Below, piece by piece: positions 1 through 8,024 of a stretch of DNA of 18,115 nt. The notes below the pieces were generated by a model. That model worked only from the letters and a program-made list of their open reading frames with translations. It was not told the origin of the DNA and did no database searches. The stretch comes from an uncultured Porphyromonas sp. (lineage in GTDB: Bacteria > Bacteroidota > Bacteroidia > Bacteroidales > Porphyromonadaceae): the NCBI RefSeq assembly GCF_947254915.1, contig NZ_CAMYEZ010000026.1:1-18115 (forward strand). Reading direction: 5' to 3'. How positions within the stretch are numbered: position 1 is the stretch's first letter; each line of letters begins with the position of its first letter. A program made the translations under genes and the position numbers.

Positions 1-7
1 TTTTCAC

Positions 8-15
8 TATCTTTG
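8..15 (+). promoter_or_regulatory. Candidate gcvT promoter, -7 box
   Basis: The sequence TATCTTTG matches the Bacteroidetes sigma-A -7 consensus TAnnTTTG exactly and lies 59 bases upstream of the gcvT ATG. The matching -33 element would fall before the first base of the window and cannot be checked. Transcription would start at about 20-24, giving a leader of about 50 bases in which I see no riboswitch fold. Confidence 0.6.
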
Positions 16-74
16 GGGAATGAACGAGCCTAGCTCACTTTATAATACAGATCAATCAATAACATCATACCATT

Positions 75-1166
75 ATGAAGACTACTCCATTTACAGAGCG
101 ACACATAGCACTGGGTGCTAAGATGCACGACTTCGCAGGCTACAATATGCCTATCGAGTACCCTACGGGGATCCTTGAGGAGCATATGAATGTGATCAAC
201 GGCGTCGGCGTCTTTGACGTGTCACACATGGGAGAGTTTTGGGTCAAGGGACCGAAGGCTCTCGAATTCCTACAGAAAGTATCTAGCAACGATGCCTCCA
301 AGCTAGAGGTGGGGCAGATACAGTACAGCTGCTTCACGACGGAGCAGGGCACACTACTAGACGACTTCCTCGTCTATCGCTACGAGGAGGACAAGTACAT
401 GCTCGTCCCCAACGCTGCTAACGTGGTCAAGGACTGGGCGTGGTGCCTCAAGCAAAACGATATGGGCGCTGACCTAGAGGATGGCTCTGCCAAGGTCGGA
501 CAGCTAGCCGTACAGGGACCCAAGGCAACACAAGTCCTACAGCGTCTGACGGACATCAATCTACTCGACATCCCTTACTACCACTTTAAGGTAGGCACCT
601 TCGCAGACTGCCCTAACGTGATCATCTCTAATACGGGCTACACGGGTTGCGGAGGCTTCGAGCTTTACTTCTTCCCTCAGTATGCCGACAAGATATGGGA
701 CGCTATCTTTGAGGCTGGCAAGCCCGAGGGCATCATGCCAGCTGGTCTGGGTGCACGCGATACGCTCCGTCTGGAGGCTGGTTTCTGCCTCTACGGCAAT
801 GATATCGACGATCAGCACACAGCACTAGAGAGTGGCCTAGGCTGGATCACCAAGCTTACAGACAATAAGCCCGCTCTCGTGGGTCGTGAGGCGCTACTCA
901 AGCAGAAAGCTGAGGGCGTAACACGCAAGCTCGTCGCCTTTGAGATGGTCGACAAGGGCATCCCCCGTCAGCACTACGACATAGTCAACGAGGCTGGTGA
1001 GAAGATCGGCGTCGTCACCTCTGGGACTATGTCTCCCGCCCTCAAGGTAGGCATCGGTATGGGCTACGTCTCTACGGAGTACAGCAAGATAGACAGCAAG
1101 ATCTACATCGCCGTCCGCAAGCGTAACCTCGAGGCTAAGGTGGTCAAGCCCCCCTTTCGCAAGTAA
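75..1166 (+). CDS. gcvT: Glycine cleavage system T-protein (aminomethyltransferase)
   Basis: This folate-dependent enzyme takes the aminomethyl group from lipoyl-GcvH, releases ammonia and forms 5,10-methylenetetrahydrofolate in the cytoplasm. The protein has 363 residues, normal for the family. The N-terminal folate-binding GcvT domain holds the family signature around residues 16-52 (KMHDFAGYNMPIEYP, then VFDVSHMGE). The acidic pair in LLDDFLVYR at residues 96-97 fits the catalytic aspartate region. NTGYTGCGGFELYF and the GLGARDTLRLEAG stretch are also typical. The C-terminal barrel domain ends in VVKPPF. The usual GGI before the acidic pair is replaced by QGT, a mild divergence. The ATG at 75 gives a normal N-terminus. 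No gcvH or gcvP lies nearby, so the rest of the complex must be encoded elsewhere. A strong hairpin follows the gene. Confidence 0.96.
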   Translation: MKTTPFTERHIALGAKMHDFAGYNMPIEYPTGILEEHMNVINGVGVFDVSHMGEFWVKGPKALEFLQKVSSNDASKLEVGQIQYSCFTTEQGTLLDDFLVYRYEEDKYMLVPNAANVVKDWAWCLKQNDMGADLEDGSAKVGQLAVQGPKATQVLQRLTDINLLDIPYYHFKVGTFADCPNVIISNTGYTGCGGFELYFFPQYADKIWDAIFEAGKPEGIMPAGLGARDTLRLEAGFCLYGNDIDDQHTALESGLGWITKLTDNKPALVGREALLKQKAEGVTRKLVAFEMVDKGIPRQHYDIVNEAGEKIGVVTSGTMSPALKVGIGMGYVSTEYSKIDSKIYIAVRKRNLEAKVVKPPFRK

Positions 1167-1211
1167 TCATATGCTGCGCTAAGCTATTTAAGCTACAAAC
1201 AGCACGCTAAG

Positions 1212-1257
1212 CAAAGCCCTCCACTGAGCAACTCACCCTCACTCGTGGAGGGCTTTG
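1212..1257 (+). terminator. Hairpin between gcvT and comB, probable terminator
   Basis: A perfect 13-bp stem (1212-1224 pairing with 1245-1257; left arm CAAAGCCCTCCAC) encloses a 20-base loop. It lies 45 bases after the gcvT stop. No U-tract follows on the plus strand, so strong intrinsic termination is uncertain, but the stem is GC-rich and the only prominent structure in this 119-base gap. No TAnnTTTG box was found between it and comB, so comB may depend on read-through or on a weaker promoter. Confidence 0.65.
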
Positions 1258-1285
1258 ACATCGGCTCAACAAATTTTCCTTCCTT

Positions 1286-2008
1286 ATGGTACATCTAACT
1301 TTTGACATTTGTCCTTGCCCTGCGCTCTACCCTTACTACCATCAGGAGGACAGCGTGGTGGTCGTGGTGGACATACTGCGTGCTGGCACCTCGATGGTGG
1401 CGGCCTTTGACCATGGCGCTAAGGAGATCATTCCCGTGGCGACGACCGAGGAGGCGGAGAGCTTTCTCGGTAAGGGCTACGTGGTAGCTGCCGAGCGCAA
1501 TGCGATGCGTTGTCCGTGGGCTGACCTGGGCAACGATCCCTCCGAGTTTACCGCTGAGCGGATCGGCGGACGTAGCATCGTATTCACGACGACCAACGGA
1601 ACCCAAGCCATTCACGCAGCTAGGGAGGCTGGCGCAGCGAAGATCATCGTAGGCGCTTTTAGCAATCTCACCGCAGTGGCGCGCCACTGCCAAGCTTCGG
1701 GGCGTGCCGTGACGGTACTCGCTTCTGGCTGGCAAAACAGCTTCTGCATCGAAGACACGCTCTACGGCGCAGCGCTCCTAGACAAGCTAGAGGAGCTGGG
1801 CACTACCTACCGACTCACCGACAGCAGTCGCACAGCGCTAGAGCTGTACCGCGAGCACCGTGCTCACCTCTACGACTACCTTTATAATTGCGATCACAAC
1901 CAGCGTCTGATACAGCGTGGCTATCCCGAGAGCTTACGTCTTTGCCTCGAGCAAGACTGCTCAATACACATCCCCACGCTCAACGAAGCTGGGCAACTCT
2001 ATGTCTAA
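1286..2008 (+). CDS. comB: ComB-like 2-phosphosulfolactate phosphatase family protein
   Basis: The archaeal founding member removes phosphate from 2-phosphosulfolactate in coenzyme M synthesis, using magnesium. This 240-residue protein has the usual family length. The N-terminus reads FDICPCPALYPYY followed by a hydrophobic strand and VDILRAGTSMVAAF. The central motif GNDPSEFT lies at about residues 82-89, and TTTNGTQA begins at residue 101. Both are hallmark ComB motifs. Toward the C-terminus, SGWQNSFCIEDTLYGAAL also matches the family. The protein appears cytosolic, with no signal peptide or membrane segment. No comA, comC or comDE partner is in the window, and coenzyme M is not expected in this lineage, so the true substrate is unknown. 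Family membership is clear; the precise reaction is inference. Confidence 0.88.
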   Translation: MVHLTFDICPCPALYPYYHQEDSVVVVVDILRAGTSMVAAFDHGAKEIIPVATTEEAESFLGKGYVVAAERNAMRCPWADLGNDPSEFTAERIGGRSIVFTTTNGTQAIHAAREAGAAKIIVGAFSNLTAVARHCQASGRAVTVLASGWQNSFCIEDTLYGAALLDKLEELGTTYRLTDSSRTALELYREHRAHLYDYLYNCDHNQRLIQRGYPESLRLCLEQDCSIHIPTLNEAGQLYV

Positions 2009-2034
2009 ACCACTGCCCTCAGCGCTAATTTCCG

Positions 2035-2042
2035 TACATTTG
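2035..2042 (+). promoter_or_regulatory. Candidate purL promoter, -7 box
   Basis: TACATTTG matches TAnnTTTG and ends 41 bases before the purL ATG. No clear TTG/TTTG element sits 19-21 bases upstream, so the -33 half is weak. It lies in the 75-base gap after comB and suggests purL-dprA can be transcribed independently of comB. Confidence 0.6.
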
Positions 2043-2083
2043 CAACGTAAGCAGTTTCAGATCCATTATACACAACACCCGCT

Positions 2084-5000
2084 ATGATTAGTTACTTTGT
2101 CCTTGGTGATACGATTTATGCCGTCTCACATACCACAGCTCTCAGCGAGGAGACCTGCGAGCGTCTCTCGTGGCTCTTCGGCGGAACGCAGCTGGCTCCC
2201 GAGTCTCATCTCGAGGGAACCTTTGTGGGACCTCGTCCTACGCAGGTGACCCCATGGAGCACCAATGCTGTGGAGATAACGCAAAACATGCGCATCGCTG
2301 GCATCGATCGTATCGAGCAGCTCACACGTACTCACGAGGCGAAGCCACACTACGACCCGATGCTCCAAGCGATCTACAAGGGGCTAGGTCAGGAGAGCTT
2401 CGCCATGACCGCTGAGCCACAGCCGATTCGTGAGATCACGGACCTAGCGGCGTACAACGAGGAGGAGGGACTAGCTCTAAGCGAGGAGGAGCTAGCTTAC
2501 CTGCAGGGTGTCTCGGCACGCATTGGTCGCCCGCTGACTGACTCTGAGGTTTTTGGCTTCTCACAGGTCAACTCAGAGCACTGCCGACACAAGATATTCA
2601 ACGGCACCTTCGTCATTGATGGTTTGCGACAAAACGATTCGCTCTTTGCGATGATCAAGCAAACCTCCAAGGAGAACCCCAACGGCATCGTATCGGCTTA
2701 CAAGGACAATGTGGCTTTTGTCAAGGGTCCCCGCGTCTGGCAGTTTGCGCCAACGAGCGCGACGAAGCCCTCGCTCTTTACACTGCGGGAGCGCAATACG
2801 GTCTTGGCTCTAAAGGCTGAGACGCACAACTTCCCCACGACAGTCGAGCCCTTCAACGGAGCGGCTACTGGCTCGGGCGGTGAGATTCGTGACCGTATGT
2901 GCGGTGGCAAGGGATCGCTACCACTCTCTGGTAGTGCCGTCTACATCACCTCCTACCCACGTCTAGAGAAGGATCAGAAGCTTAGCCCCGCCAAGCTAGA
3001 CCCACGTCCGTGGCTTTACCAGTCTCCGCAAGAGATCCTGACGAAAGCGAGCGACGGCGCTAGTGACTTTGGCAATAAGTTTGGACAGCCCTTGATCAAC
3101 GGTTCGCTACTGACCTTTGAGCATCAGGAAAGTGCCGACAGCACGCTCTACGGCTACGACAAGGTGATCATGCTAGCGGGCGGTATGGGCTACGCTCCCC
3201 AAGAGGATGCCAAGAAGGAGACGCCACAGCCTGGTGAGACGGTCGTACTACTCGGTGGCGACAACTACCGCATCGGGATGGGTGGCGGTGCCGTCAGCTC
3301 TGTCGCTACGGGCGAGTACAGTAGCGGTATAGAGCTTAATGCGGTACAGCGTGCCAACCCTGAGATGCAGAAGCGTGTCCTCAACGTGGTCCGCGCCATC
3401 AGCGAGCAGGGCGACAACCCGATCGTGAGCATCCACGACCACGGCGCTGGCGGACACCTAAACTGTCTCACCGAGCTCATCGAAGAGACTGGAGGGCGCA
3501 TCGACATTGACGCACTACCCGTAGGTGACCCGACGCTCTCCGCTAGAGAGATCATCGGCAATGAGAGCCAAGAGCGTGTCGGTCTGCTCATCCAGGAGCG
3601 TGAGTACGCGCAGATGGAGCAGATAGCACGTCGTGAGGGCAGCCCTATATATAAGGTAGGCGAGACGACCGACGATGAGCGCCTCCTCTTTAGCACAGAG
3701 CGAGAGGGACGTGCAGCCATTGACTTAGCCGTGTCCGACCTTTTGGGGCAGTCGCCCAAGACCGTTATGGAGGACGAGACGGTCGCTCACCAATTTGCAC
3801 CAGTAAGCTATGACAAAGAGCTCTGGCGCCAATATCTAGACAAAGTCTTGACCCTCGAAGCGGTCGCCTCTAAGGATTGGTTGACCAACAAAGTGGATCG
3901 CTCTGTGACGGGTCGTGTGGCACAGCAACAGTGCGTCGGTGCGCTCCAGCTACCGCTTTCCGATCTCGGCGCTATGGCACTAGACTATGACGGCAAGAGC
4001 GGCATGGCTACTGCCGTAGGACATGCTCCTCAGGTGGCACTCATCGATGCTGGGGCTGGCTCTCGAATGGCTATCGCAGAGGCTCTGACGAACATTGTCT
4101 TTGCCCCCATCGAGGGCGGCATACGTGGCATCTCGCTCAGTGCAAACTGGATGTGGCCTTGTCGTAACAAGGGCGAGGACGCACGTCTCTATCAGGCGGT
4201 GCAGGCTTGTAGCGAGTTTGCCATAGATCTAGGGATTAACATCCCGACGGGCAAGGACTCGCTCTCTATGACGCAGAAGTATCCCGACGGAAAGCAGGTG
4301 ATGAGCCCAGGCACACTGATCATCACCGCTGCAGCTCCCGTGAGCAACGTCAGAGGCATCGTGACGCCTGAGCTCAAGGCGGCTAAGCAGAGCCGTCTGC
4401 TTTACATAGACTTTAGCTTTGCTCCGATGGCACTCGGTGGCTCAGCTTTGGCACAAGCATTGGGACAGCTGGGCGACAGCTTCCCCACAGTCGGCGACAC
4501 CGACTACTTCGCCACCGCCTTTGAGGCCGTTCAGGAGTTGATCCATAAGGGGTTAGTCCTTGCTGGTCACGACATCTCGGCAGGCGGTATGGTCACGACG
4601 CTCTTGGAGATGTGCTTTGCCAATACGCAGGGCGGCGCTGAGATCAGCCTAGACGCACTCGCCAATGTGGACCTCGTCACGGCACTCTATAGCGAGAACC
4701 CAGGCGTCATTCTACAGGTTTCTAAGGCAGAGCAGGCGAAGCGTATCCTCGAGGAGAACGAGATCGCTTATGCCGACCTAGGCGCACCCACCGAGTCTCG
4801 CCTGCTGATGATCCATCAAGAGGGCAAAACGTACGAGATCGACATCGATGCCGCGCGCAAGTGCTGGGCAAACAAATCTTACTTGCTAGACTGCTTCCAG
4901 AGTGGCGAAGCTCCAGCAACGAGTCGCTACGAGAACCTTGGCAAGCAGCCCGTACAGTGGCGCTTCCCGCACGCTTTCGCTGGCACTTATGCAGGTCTCG

Positions 5001-5785
5001 GTCTAGAGCCTCATCGCACGAAGGCATCTGGCATCAAGGCGGCTATCCTACGTGACAACGGCACCAACGGTGAGCGTGAGATGGCTTACGCACTGCACCT
5101 CGCAGGCTTTGACGTGGTGGACGTCCATCTGACCGATCTCATCGAGGGACGCACCGACCTAGCCGACGTTCGCATGCTCGTTTACTGTGGTGGCTTCTCG
5201 CACTCCGATGTCTTAGGCTCTGCCAAGGGCTGGGCTGCGGGCATCCTTTACAATGAGCGGGCTCGCAAGGCTATCGAAGCTTTCTACGCTCGTCCCGACA
5301 CCCTCTCACTCGGCATCTGCAACGGCTGTCAGCTTATGGCTCAGCTCGGTCTCCTCGGCAAGGATGCTCAGGGCGAAAGCCTCTTCAATCTGGAGCACAA
5401 CGCCTCACACAAGTTTGAGTCCAACTTCCTAACCGTAGACATCGCCGACACCGGCGCTATCTTGACACAAGGCCTCGAGGGCTGTCAGCTCGGTGTCTGG
5501 GTGGCTCACGGCGAGGGACGCTTCGTCTGCCCCACGATACCTGATGAGCAGATTGCAGCGCGCTACCATTACGACACCTACCCCGGCAATCCTAATGGTT
5601 CTGAGCGTGGCATCGCAGCACTTTGCAGTAGCGATGGCCGTCACCTAGCTATGATGCCTCACCCAGAGCGTGCTACGCTCACCTGGCAGTGTGGCTTCTA
5701 CCCCGAGGAGCGTCGCCAGGAGGATCAGGTCTCACCGTGGATACAGTTCTTCCGCAACGGTTACGAGTGGCTTGCCCAGCAGTAG
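2084..5785 (+). CDS. purL: Phosphoribosylformylglycinamidine synthase, single-chain PurL
   Basis: The enzyme converts FGAR, ATP and glutamine to FGAM, the fourth step of purine synthesis. At 1233 residues it is the large Gram-negative/eukaryote type, which fuses the activities that other bacteria split into PurS, PurL and PurQ. A PurS-like region covers about residues 1-145. The synthetase core begins with SEHCRHKIFNG (S164 onward) and contains ETHNFPTTVEPFNGAATGSGG, SIHDHGAGGH and NESQERVGLL. The class I glutamine amidotransferase domain runs from about residue 985 to the end. Its nucleophile is Cys1082 in GICNGCQ, and the rest of the triad is His1193 and Glu1195 in PHPERA. Both halves are intact, so the protein should be active with glutamine. 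dprA begins 17 bases after the stop, so the two are probably co-transcribed. Confidence 0.98.
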   Translation: MISYFVLGDTIYAVSHTTALSEETCERLSWLFGGTQLAPESHLEGTFVGPRPTQVTPWSTNAVEITQNMRIAGIDRIEQLTRTHEAKPHYDPMLQAIYKGLGQESFAMTAEPQPIREITDLAAYNEEEGLALSEEELAYLQGVSARIGRPLTDSEVFGFSQVNSEHCRHKIFNGTFVIDGLRQNDSLFAMIKQTSKENPNGIVSAYKDNVAFVKGPRVWQFAPTSATKPSLFTLRERNTVLALKAETHNFPTTVEPFNGAATGSGGEIRDRMCGGKGSLPLSGSAVYITSYPRLEKDQKLSPAKLDPRPWLYQSPQEILTKASDGASDFGNKFGQPLINGSLLTFEHQESADSTLYGYDKVIMLAGGMGYAPQEDAKKETPQPGETVVLLGGDNYRIGMGGGAVSSVATGEYSSGIELNAVQRANPEMQKRVLNVVRAISEQGDNPIVSIHDHGAGGHLNCLTELIEETGGRIDIDALPVGDPTLSAREIIGNESQERVGLLIQEREYAQMEQIARREGSPIYKVGETTDDERLLFSTEREGRAAIDLAVSDLLGQSPKTVMEDETVAHQFAPVSYDKELWRQYLDKVLTLEAVASKDWLTNKVDRSVTGRVAQQQCVGALQLPLSDLGAMALDYDGKSGMATAVGHAPQVALIDAGAGSRMAIAEALTNIVFAPIEGGIRGISLSANWMWPCRNKGEDARLYQAVQACSEFAIDLGINIPTGKDSLSMTQKYPDGKQVMSPGTLIITAAAPVSNVRGIVTPELKAAKQSRLLYIDFSFAPMALGGSALAQALGQLGDSFPTVGDTDYFATAFEAVQELIHKGLVLAGHDISAGGMVTTLLEMCFANTQGGAEISLDALANVDLVTALYSENPGVILQVSKAEQAKRILEENEIAYADLGAPTESRLLMIHQEGKTYEIDIDAARKCWANKSYLLDCFQSGEAPATSRYENLGKQPVQWRFPHAFAGTYAGLGLEPHRTKASGIKAAILRDNGTNGEREMAYALHLAGFDVVDVHLTDLIEGRTDLADVRMLVYCGGFSHSDVLGSAKGWAAGILYNERARKAIEAFYARPDTLSLGICNGCQLMAQLGLLGKDAQGESLFNLEHNASHKFESNFLTVDIADTGAILTQGLEGCQLGVWVAHGEGRFVCPTIPDEQIAARYHYDTYPGNPNGSERGIAALCSSDGRHLAMMPHPERATLTWQCGFYPEERRQEDQVSPWIQFFRNGYEWLAQQ

Positions 5786-5802
5786 TCCCCGCCACCTAGC
5801 CT

Positions 5803-6957
5803 ATGCCTGAGATAAGCCGTGAGCATCTCTGTATCTATGCCTTGACACAGCTCAAGGGCGTATCGCTACAGCTCGCTCGCCATCTGATAGAGTTTGCCGG
5901 ATCAGCCACAGCACTATGGGCTGATCCACAAGCTCTGGCAAGGCTCAACGGACACGTCTACACGCATCTCTACCCGCTCCTACGGAACCAGACTAAGCTC
6001 GAGGAAACGCAAGCGCAGCTACAGCGCACCGCCGATCTAGGCATTCAAATAGTCAGCATCTACGATGCAGACTACCCTCCCCTACTCCTACAGTGTGCCG
6101 ATGCACCACTGATACTCTTTTACCTAGGCGACCTAGCGCCACTCCATGCGGAGCAGACGCTCAGCGTCGTTGGTACGCGCAAACCTTCGCAGCATGGTGT
6201 CGAGGATCTGCAGACGATCATCGGTCATCTGCCCAGCGTGACCGACAGCGTGACCATCGTCAGCGGTCTGGCACTCGGGCTAGACGCTGTCGCACACAAG
6301 GCGGCGCTGCAGGCGGGCTTGCCCACCGTTGCTGTGCTGGCGCACGGGCTTCACATGATCTATCCGAGCAATCACCGCAACCTCGCTCGTAGCATCGTAT
6401 CTCGCGGTGGCGCTCTACTCTCCGAGTACCCTGCTGGTGTCAAGCCTCAGCGACATCAGTTCGTCTTGCGCAATCGTATTGTGGCGGGGCTTACGCAGGC
6501 GACCCTCGTCGGTCAGTCTGCCGAGCGTGGCGGTTCGCTCATCACGGCTCACCAAGCCTTTGACTACGACCGTGCCGTCTACGCCCTCCCGGGTCGTCCC
6601 TCAGATCGTGAAAACGAAGGGTGCAACAACCTTATCTACAACAATATCGCCAAGCTCATCACCTCAGCCACTCACCTCTGCGAAGACCTCGAGTGGAAGA
6701 AGCCCGACCATGAGGCGCGCAGTGCCGTCAGCTCCATGTCTCACGAGAGCAAGCTCAATGCTCTGCGAGCTCGCCTAGAGCCTGAGACACGTCCCCTCCT
6801 CGAACTACTCATAGAGAGCGGTGATGGCCTCTCGATCGATGCTATCTGTGACCAGACGCTCATGGGCGTCGACGAAGTAAGCTTCCGACTCTTCCTCCTC
6901 GAGAGCGAAGGCGCCGTCTCGCTCCAGCCCGATGGGCGCTACAAGCTACAACTCTAG
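5803..6957 (+). CDS. dprA: DNA-processing protein DprA
   Basis: DprA binds incoming single-stranded DNA during natural transformation and loads RecA onto it. It is also kept by many bacteria not known to be competent. The 384-residue protein has an N-terminal helical, SAM/HhH-like region (about residues 1-70). The Rossmann-like core starts near residue 120 with LSVVGTRKPSQHG and continues with SGLALGLDAVAHK (about residue 154), HMIYPSNHRNLA, LLSEYPAG, LRNRIVAGL and SLITAHQAFDYDR. A C-terminal winged-helix region, about residues 325-384, resembles the DprA_WH domain. No part is truncated. The ATG at 5803 is favoured because it lies just after purL and starts the normal N-terminal helix. The gene converges on trmN6 across a 322-base gap. 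A minus-strand promoter-like sequence just past its stop could drive an antisense transcript. Confidence 0.96.
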   Translation: MPEISREHLCIYALTQLKGVSLQLARHLIEFAGSATALWADPQALARLNGHVYTHLYPLLRNQTKLEETQAQLQRTADLGIQIVSIYDADYPPLLLQCADAPLILFYLGDLAPLHAEQTLSVVGTRKPSQHGVEDLQTIIGHLPSVTDSVTIVSGLALGLDAVAHKAALQAGLPTVAVLAHGLHMIYPSNHRNLARSIVSRGGALLSEYPAGVKPQRHQFVLRNRIVAGLTQATLVGQSAERGGSLITAHQAFDYDRAVYALPGRPSDRENEGCNNLIYNNIAKLITSATHLCEDLEWKKPDHEARSAVSSMSHESKLNALRARLEPETRPLLELLIESGDGLSIDAICDQTLMGVDEVSFRLFLLESEGAVSLQPDGRYKLQL

Positions 6958-6975
6958 CCCAATCCTCCTCCCCCA

Positions 6976-7004
6976 CAAATATACTAGATTGTTGACTTTT
7001 GCAA
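6976..7004 (-). promoter_or_regulatory. Promoter-like -33/-7 pair reading antisense into dprA
   Basis: On the minus strand, a TTG (7004-7002) is followed after 18 bases by TATATTTG (6983-6976), an exact TAnnTTTG match. The spacing is close to the Bacteroidetes norm. Transcription would begin at about 6970 and run antisense through dprA from its 3' end. No gene on the minus strand is positioned to use it. A chance match in AT-rich DNA is possible. Confidence 0.35.
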
Positions 7005-7010
7005 CAGGCT

Positions 7011-7191
7011 CTACGGAGGAAATCGGCAATTCCCAGGTGAAGACTTTTCATTCTCCACAGAGGTACAGAAAAGTTCTTCCAAACTTTCATTTCATTCTTC
7101 CGAAGTTTCATTTCATTCTTCCGAAGTTTCATTTCGCCCCTCGGTGAAGAATTTTCGTTTTCTCGTGAGCTATTGAGGATTTCCTCCGTGG
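7011..7191. mobile_element. MITE-like inverted-repeat element
   Basis: Two 53-base imperfect terminal inverted repeats (7011-7063 and 7139-7191) flank a 75-base core. Aligned without gaps they match at about 32 of 53 positions, concentrated at the outer 20 bases (17 of 20; outer end CYACGGAGGAAATC) and the inner 13 bases (11 of 13; TTCTyCACmGAGG). The core carries 21-bp tandem repeats. The element has no coding capacity, and no clear target-site duplication is visible. A related copy in opposite orientation begins at 18030. It may be a non-autonomous mobile element or a structured intergenic repeat like those of other bacteria; the sequence does not decide which. Confidence 0.55.
7074..7135. 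repeat. 21-bp tandem repeat, about three copies
   Basis: Two perfect adjacent 21-bp units occupy 7085-7105 and 7106-7126 (unit begins TTTCATTTCATTCTTCC). A partial, diverged unit precedes them (7074-7084) and a partial unit follows (7127-7135). Read on the minus strand, 20 bases of the unit, TTCGGAAGAATGAAATGAAA, recur exactly at 18096-18115. No spacer of different sequence separates the units. Confidence 0.9.
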
Positions 7192-7221
7192 ACATCAGAA
7201 CCTTATCGTTCCCTAAAAGTA

Positions 7222-7263
7222 AATGTCTTACTCTTGAATCTGCTTTTTTTAAGGTAAGACATT
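7222..7263 (-). terminator. Hairpin downstream of trmN6, probable operon terminator
   Basis: AATGTCTTAC (7222-7231) pairs perfectly with GTAAGACATT (7254-7263) around a 22-base loop that includes seven T residues on the plus strand. It begins 17 bases past the trmN6 stop on the minus strand, and the bases after it on that strand (TTACTTTTAG) are moderately T-rich. On the plus strand no T-run follows, so it fits better as the 3' end of the six-gene minus-strand unit than as a dprA terminator. Confidence 0.55.
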
Positions 7264-7279
7264 GCTGAAAGGGGATGCG

Positions 7280-8014
7280 TCAGTCGAGGTATTCGTCTAG
7301 TAGATATGGGCGTAGGAGGTCGCACGCCTCGTCGGTGTAGCGTTGCTGCACGGTGCGTATCGCTAGACGCTCCGATAGACAAGGCGCAGACGGTGTCTCG
7401 GAGCGATGCCACTGTGTCAAGATTCGTATGGCGGGCTGCCCTACGTGGTGGTGTAGTCCGCAAAGCCGTGTGAGATTGTAGCGGTGTAGCACCGCCTCCC
7501 GACGCAGGAGGGGCAGTGCCTCGACGGGTGTGACGAGACAGAGCGTTGGCTCAGGAGCAACGAGTGACTCTAGATAACGAAAGAGCAGGTGTGGCGCGAA
7601 GCCTTCCCCCGTGTGGCGTGCCTGACGAAGCGATGCCGTAGCGGGCTGGAGTCCGTCGTAGTAAGGAGGATTGGAGACGATAAGGTCGTAGTGACGGAGG
7701 GGTAAAGCTAGCTCTGGCGCGGTAATGTCACACGACAGTGCCGTGAGCCGATTGCTATAGGGAGAGCGGGAGAAGTTTTCCTGAGCAGTACGGACCGCTT
7801 CGTCATCAATGTCGATAGCGGTGACCATGGCTCTGGGATAGGTCTGCGCGAGCATCAGCGATAGGATGCCGGTCCCTGTTCCCACATCTAGGACTTGACT
7901 GGCTGTGTGAGCCGTCCTCGCCCACGCTCCGAGGAAGAGCGCATCGGTAGAGATACGCATAGCACAAGCCCCCTGCATGAGAGCGTAGTGTCGCATGCAG
8001 AAGGGCTTGTCCAT
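7280..8014 (-). CDS. trmN6: tRNA1(Val) (adenine(37)-N6)-methyltransferase, TrmN6/YfiC family
   Basis: The E. coli homologue methylates N6 of adenine 37, next to the anticodon of tRNA-Val1, using S-adenosylmethionine. The 244-residue protein opens with the family's MRHYALMQGACAMRISTDA-like stretch and GAWA. The SAM-binding motif I is VLDVGTGTG with Asp43. A second strand, TAIDIDDEAV, supplies the ribose-binding acid. The N6-adenine motif NPPYY is at residues 115-119. The NPPYY signature separates it from most rRNA and small-molecule methyltransferases, but the tRNA target is taken from the family. It is the last gene of the minus-strand cluster, 40 bases after carB. That gap holds three copies of a 7-bp repeat close to the start codon. 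Confidence 0.9.
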   Translation of the reverse strand: MDKPFCMRHYALMQGACAMRISTDALFLGAWARTAHTASQVLDVGTGTGILSLMLAQTYPRAMVTAIDIDDEAVRTAQENFSRSPYSNRLTALSCDITAPELALPLRHYDLIVSNPPYYDGLQPATASLRQARHTGEGFAPHLLFRYLESLVAPEPTLCLVTPVEALPLLRREAVLHRYNLTRLCGLHHHVGQPAIRILTQWHRSETPSAPCLSERLAIRTVQQRYTDEACDLLRPYLLDEYLD

Positions 8015-8024
8015 AGTTTTATTT

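Larger units (their letters stand above)
6958..7279. other. Convergent intergenic region with no gene
   Basis: This 322-base AT-rich stretch lies between the ends of dprA (plus) and trmN6 (minus). It contains a promoter-like pair on the minus strand (6976-7004), a 181-base inverted-repeat element (7011-7191) with a 21-bp tandem repeat core, and a 10-bp stem hairpin (7222-7263). Short open frames exist because the tandem repeat period is a multiple of three, but their products are just repeated NFHFILPK-like strings on one strand and MKLRKNE-like strings on the other. They show no protein character. Confidence 0.85.

Noticed and set aside
1..74. Glycine riboswitch upstream of gcvT
   Set aside because: The leader after the predicted start is only about 50 bases, with no tandem aptamer-like folds.
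1295..1735. Long open frame antisense to comB
   Set aside because: It lies wholly opposite a well-supported gene, and its translation is arginine- and histidine-rich without recognisable motifs. It is a shadow of the coding strand.
3265..3759. 164-codon open frame antisense to purL
   Set aside because: The purL frame is confirmed by conserved motifs throughout this stretch. The antisense product is Ser/Arg-rich shadow sequence with no start signal.
6407..6778. 123-codon alternative plus-strand frame inside dprA
   Set aside because: The dprA frame carries the conserved core and winged-helix region here. The alternative product is Ser-rich and featureless.
6932..7195. Overlapping short reading frames on both strands in the dprA-trmN6 gap
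   Set aside because: They arise from the 21-bp tandem repeat, whose period is a multiple of three. The products are repeated NFHFILPK or MKLRKNE strings with no family resemblance, and the frame at 6932 starts inside dprA.
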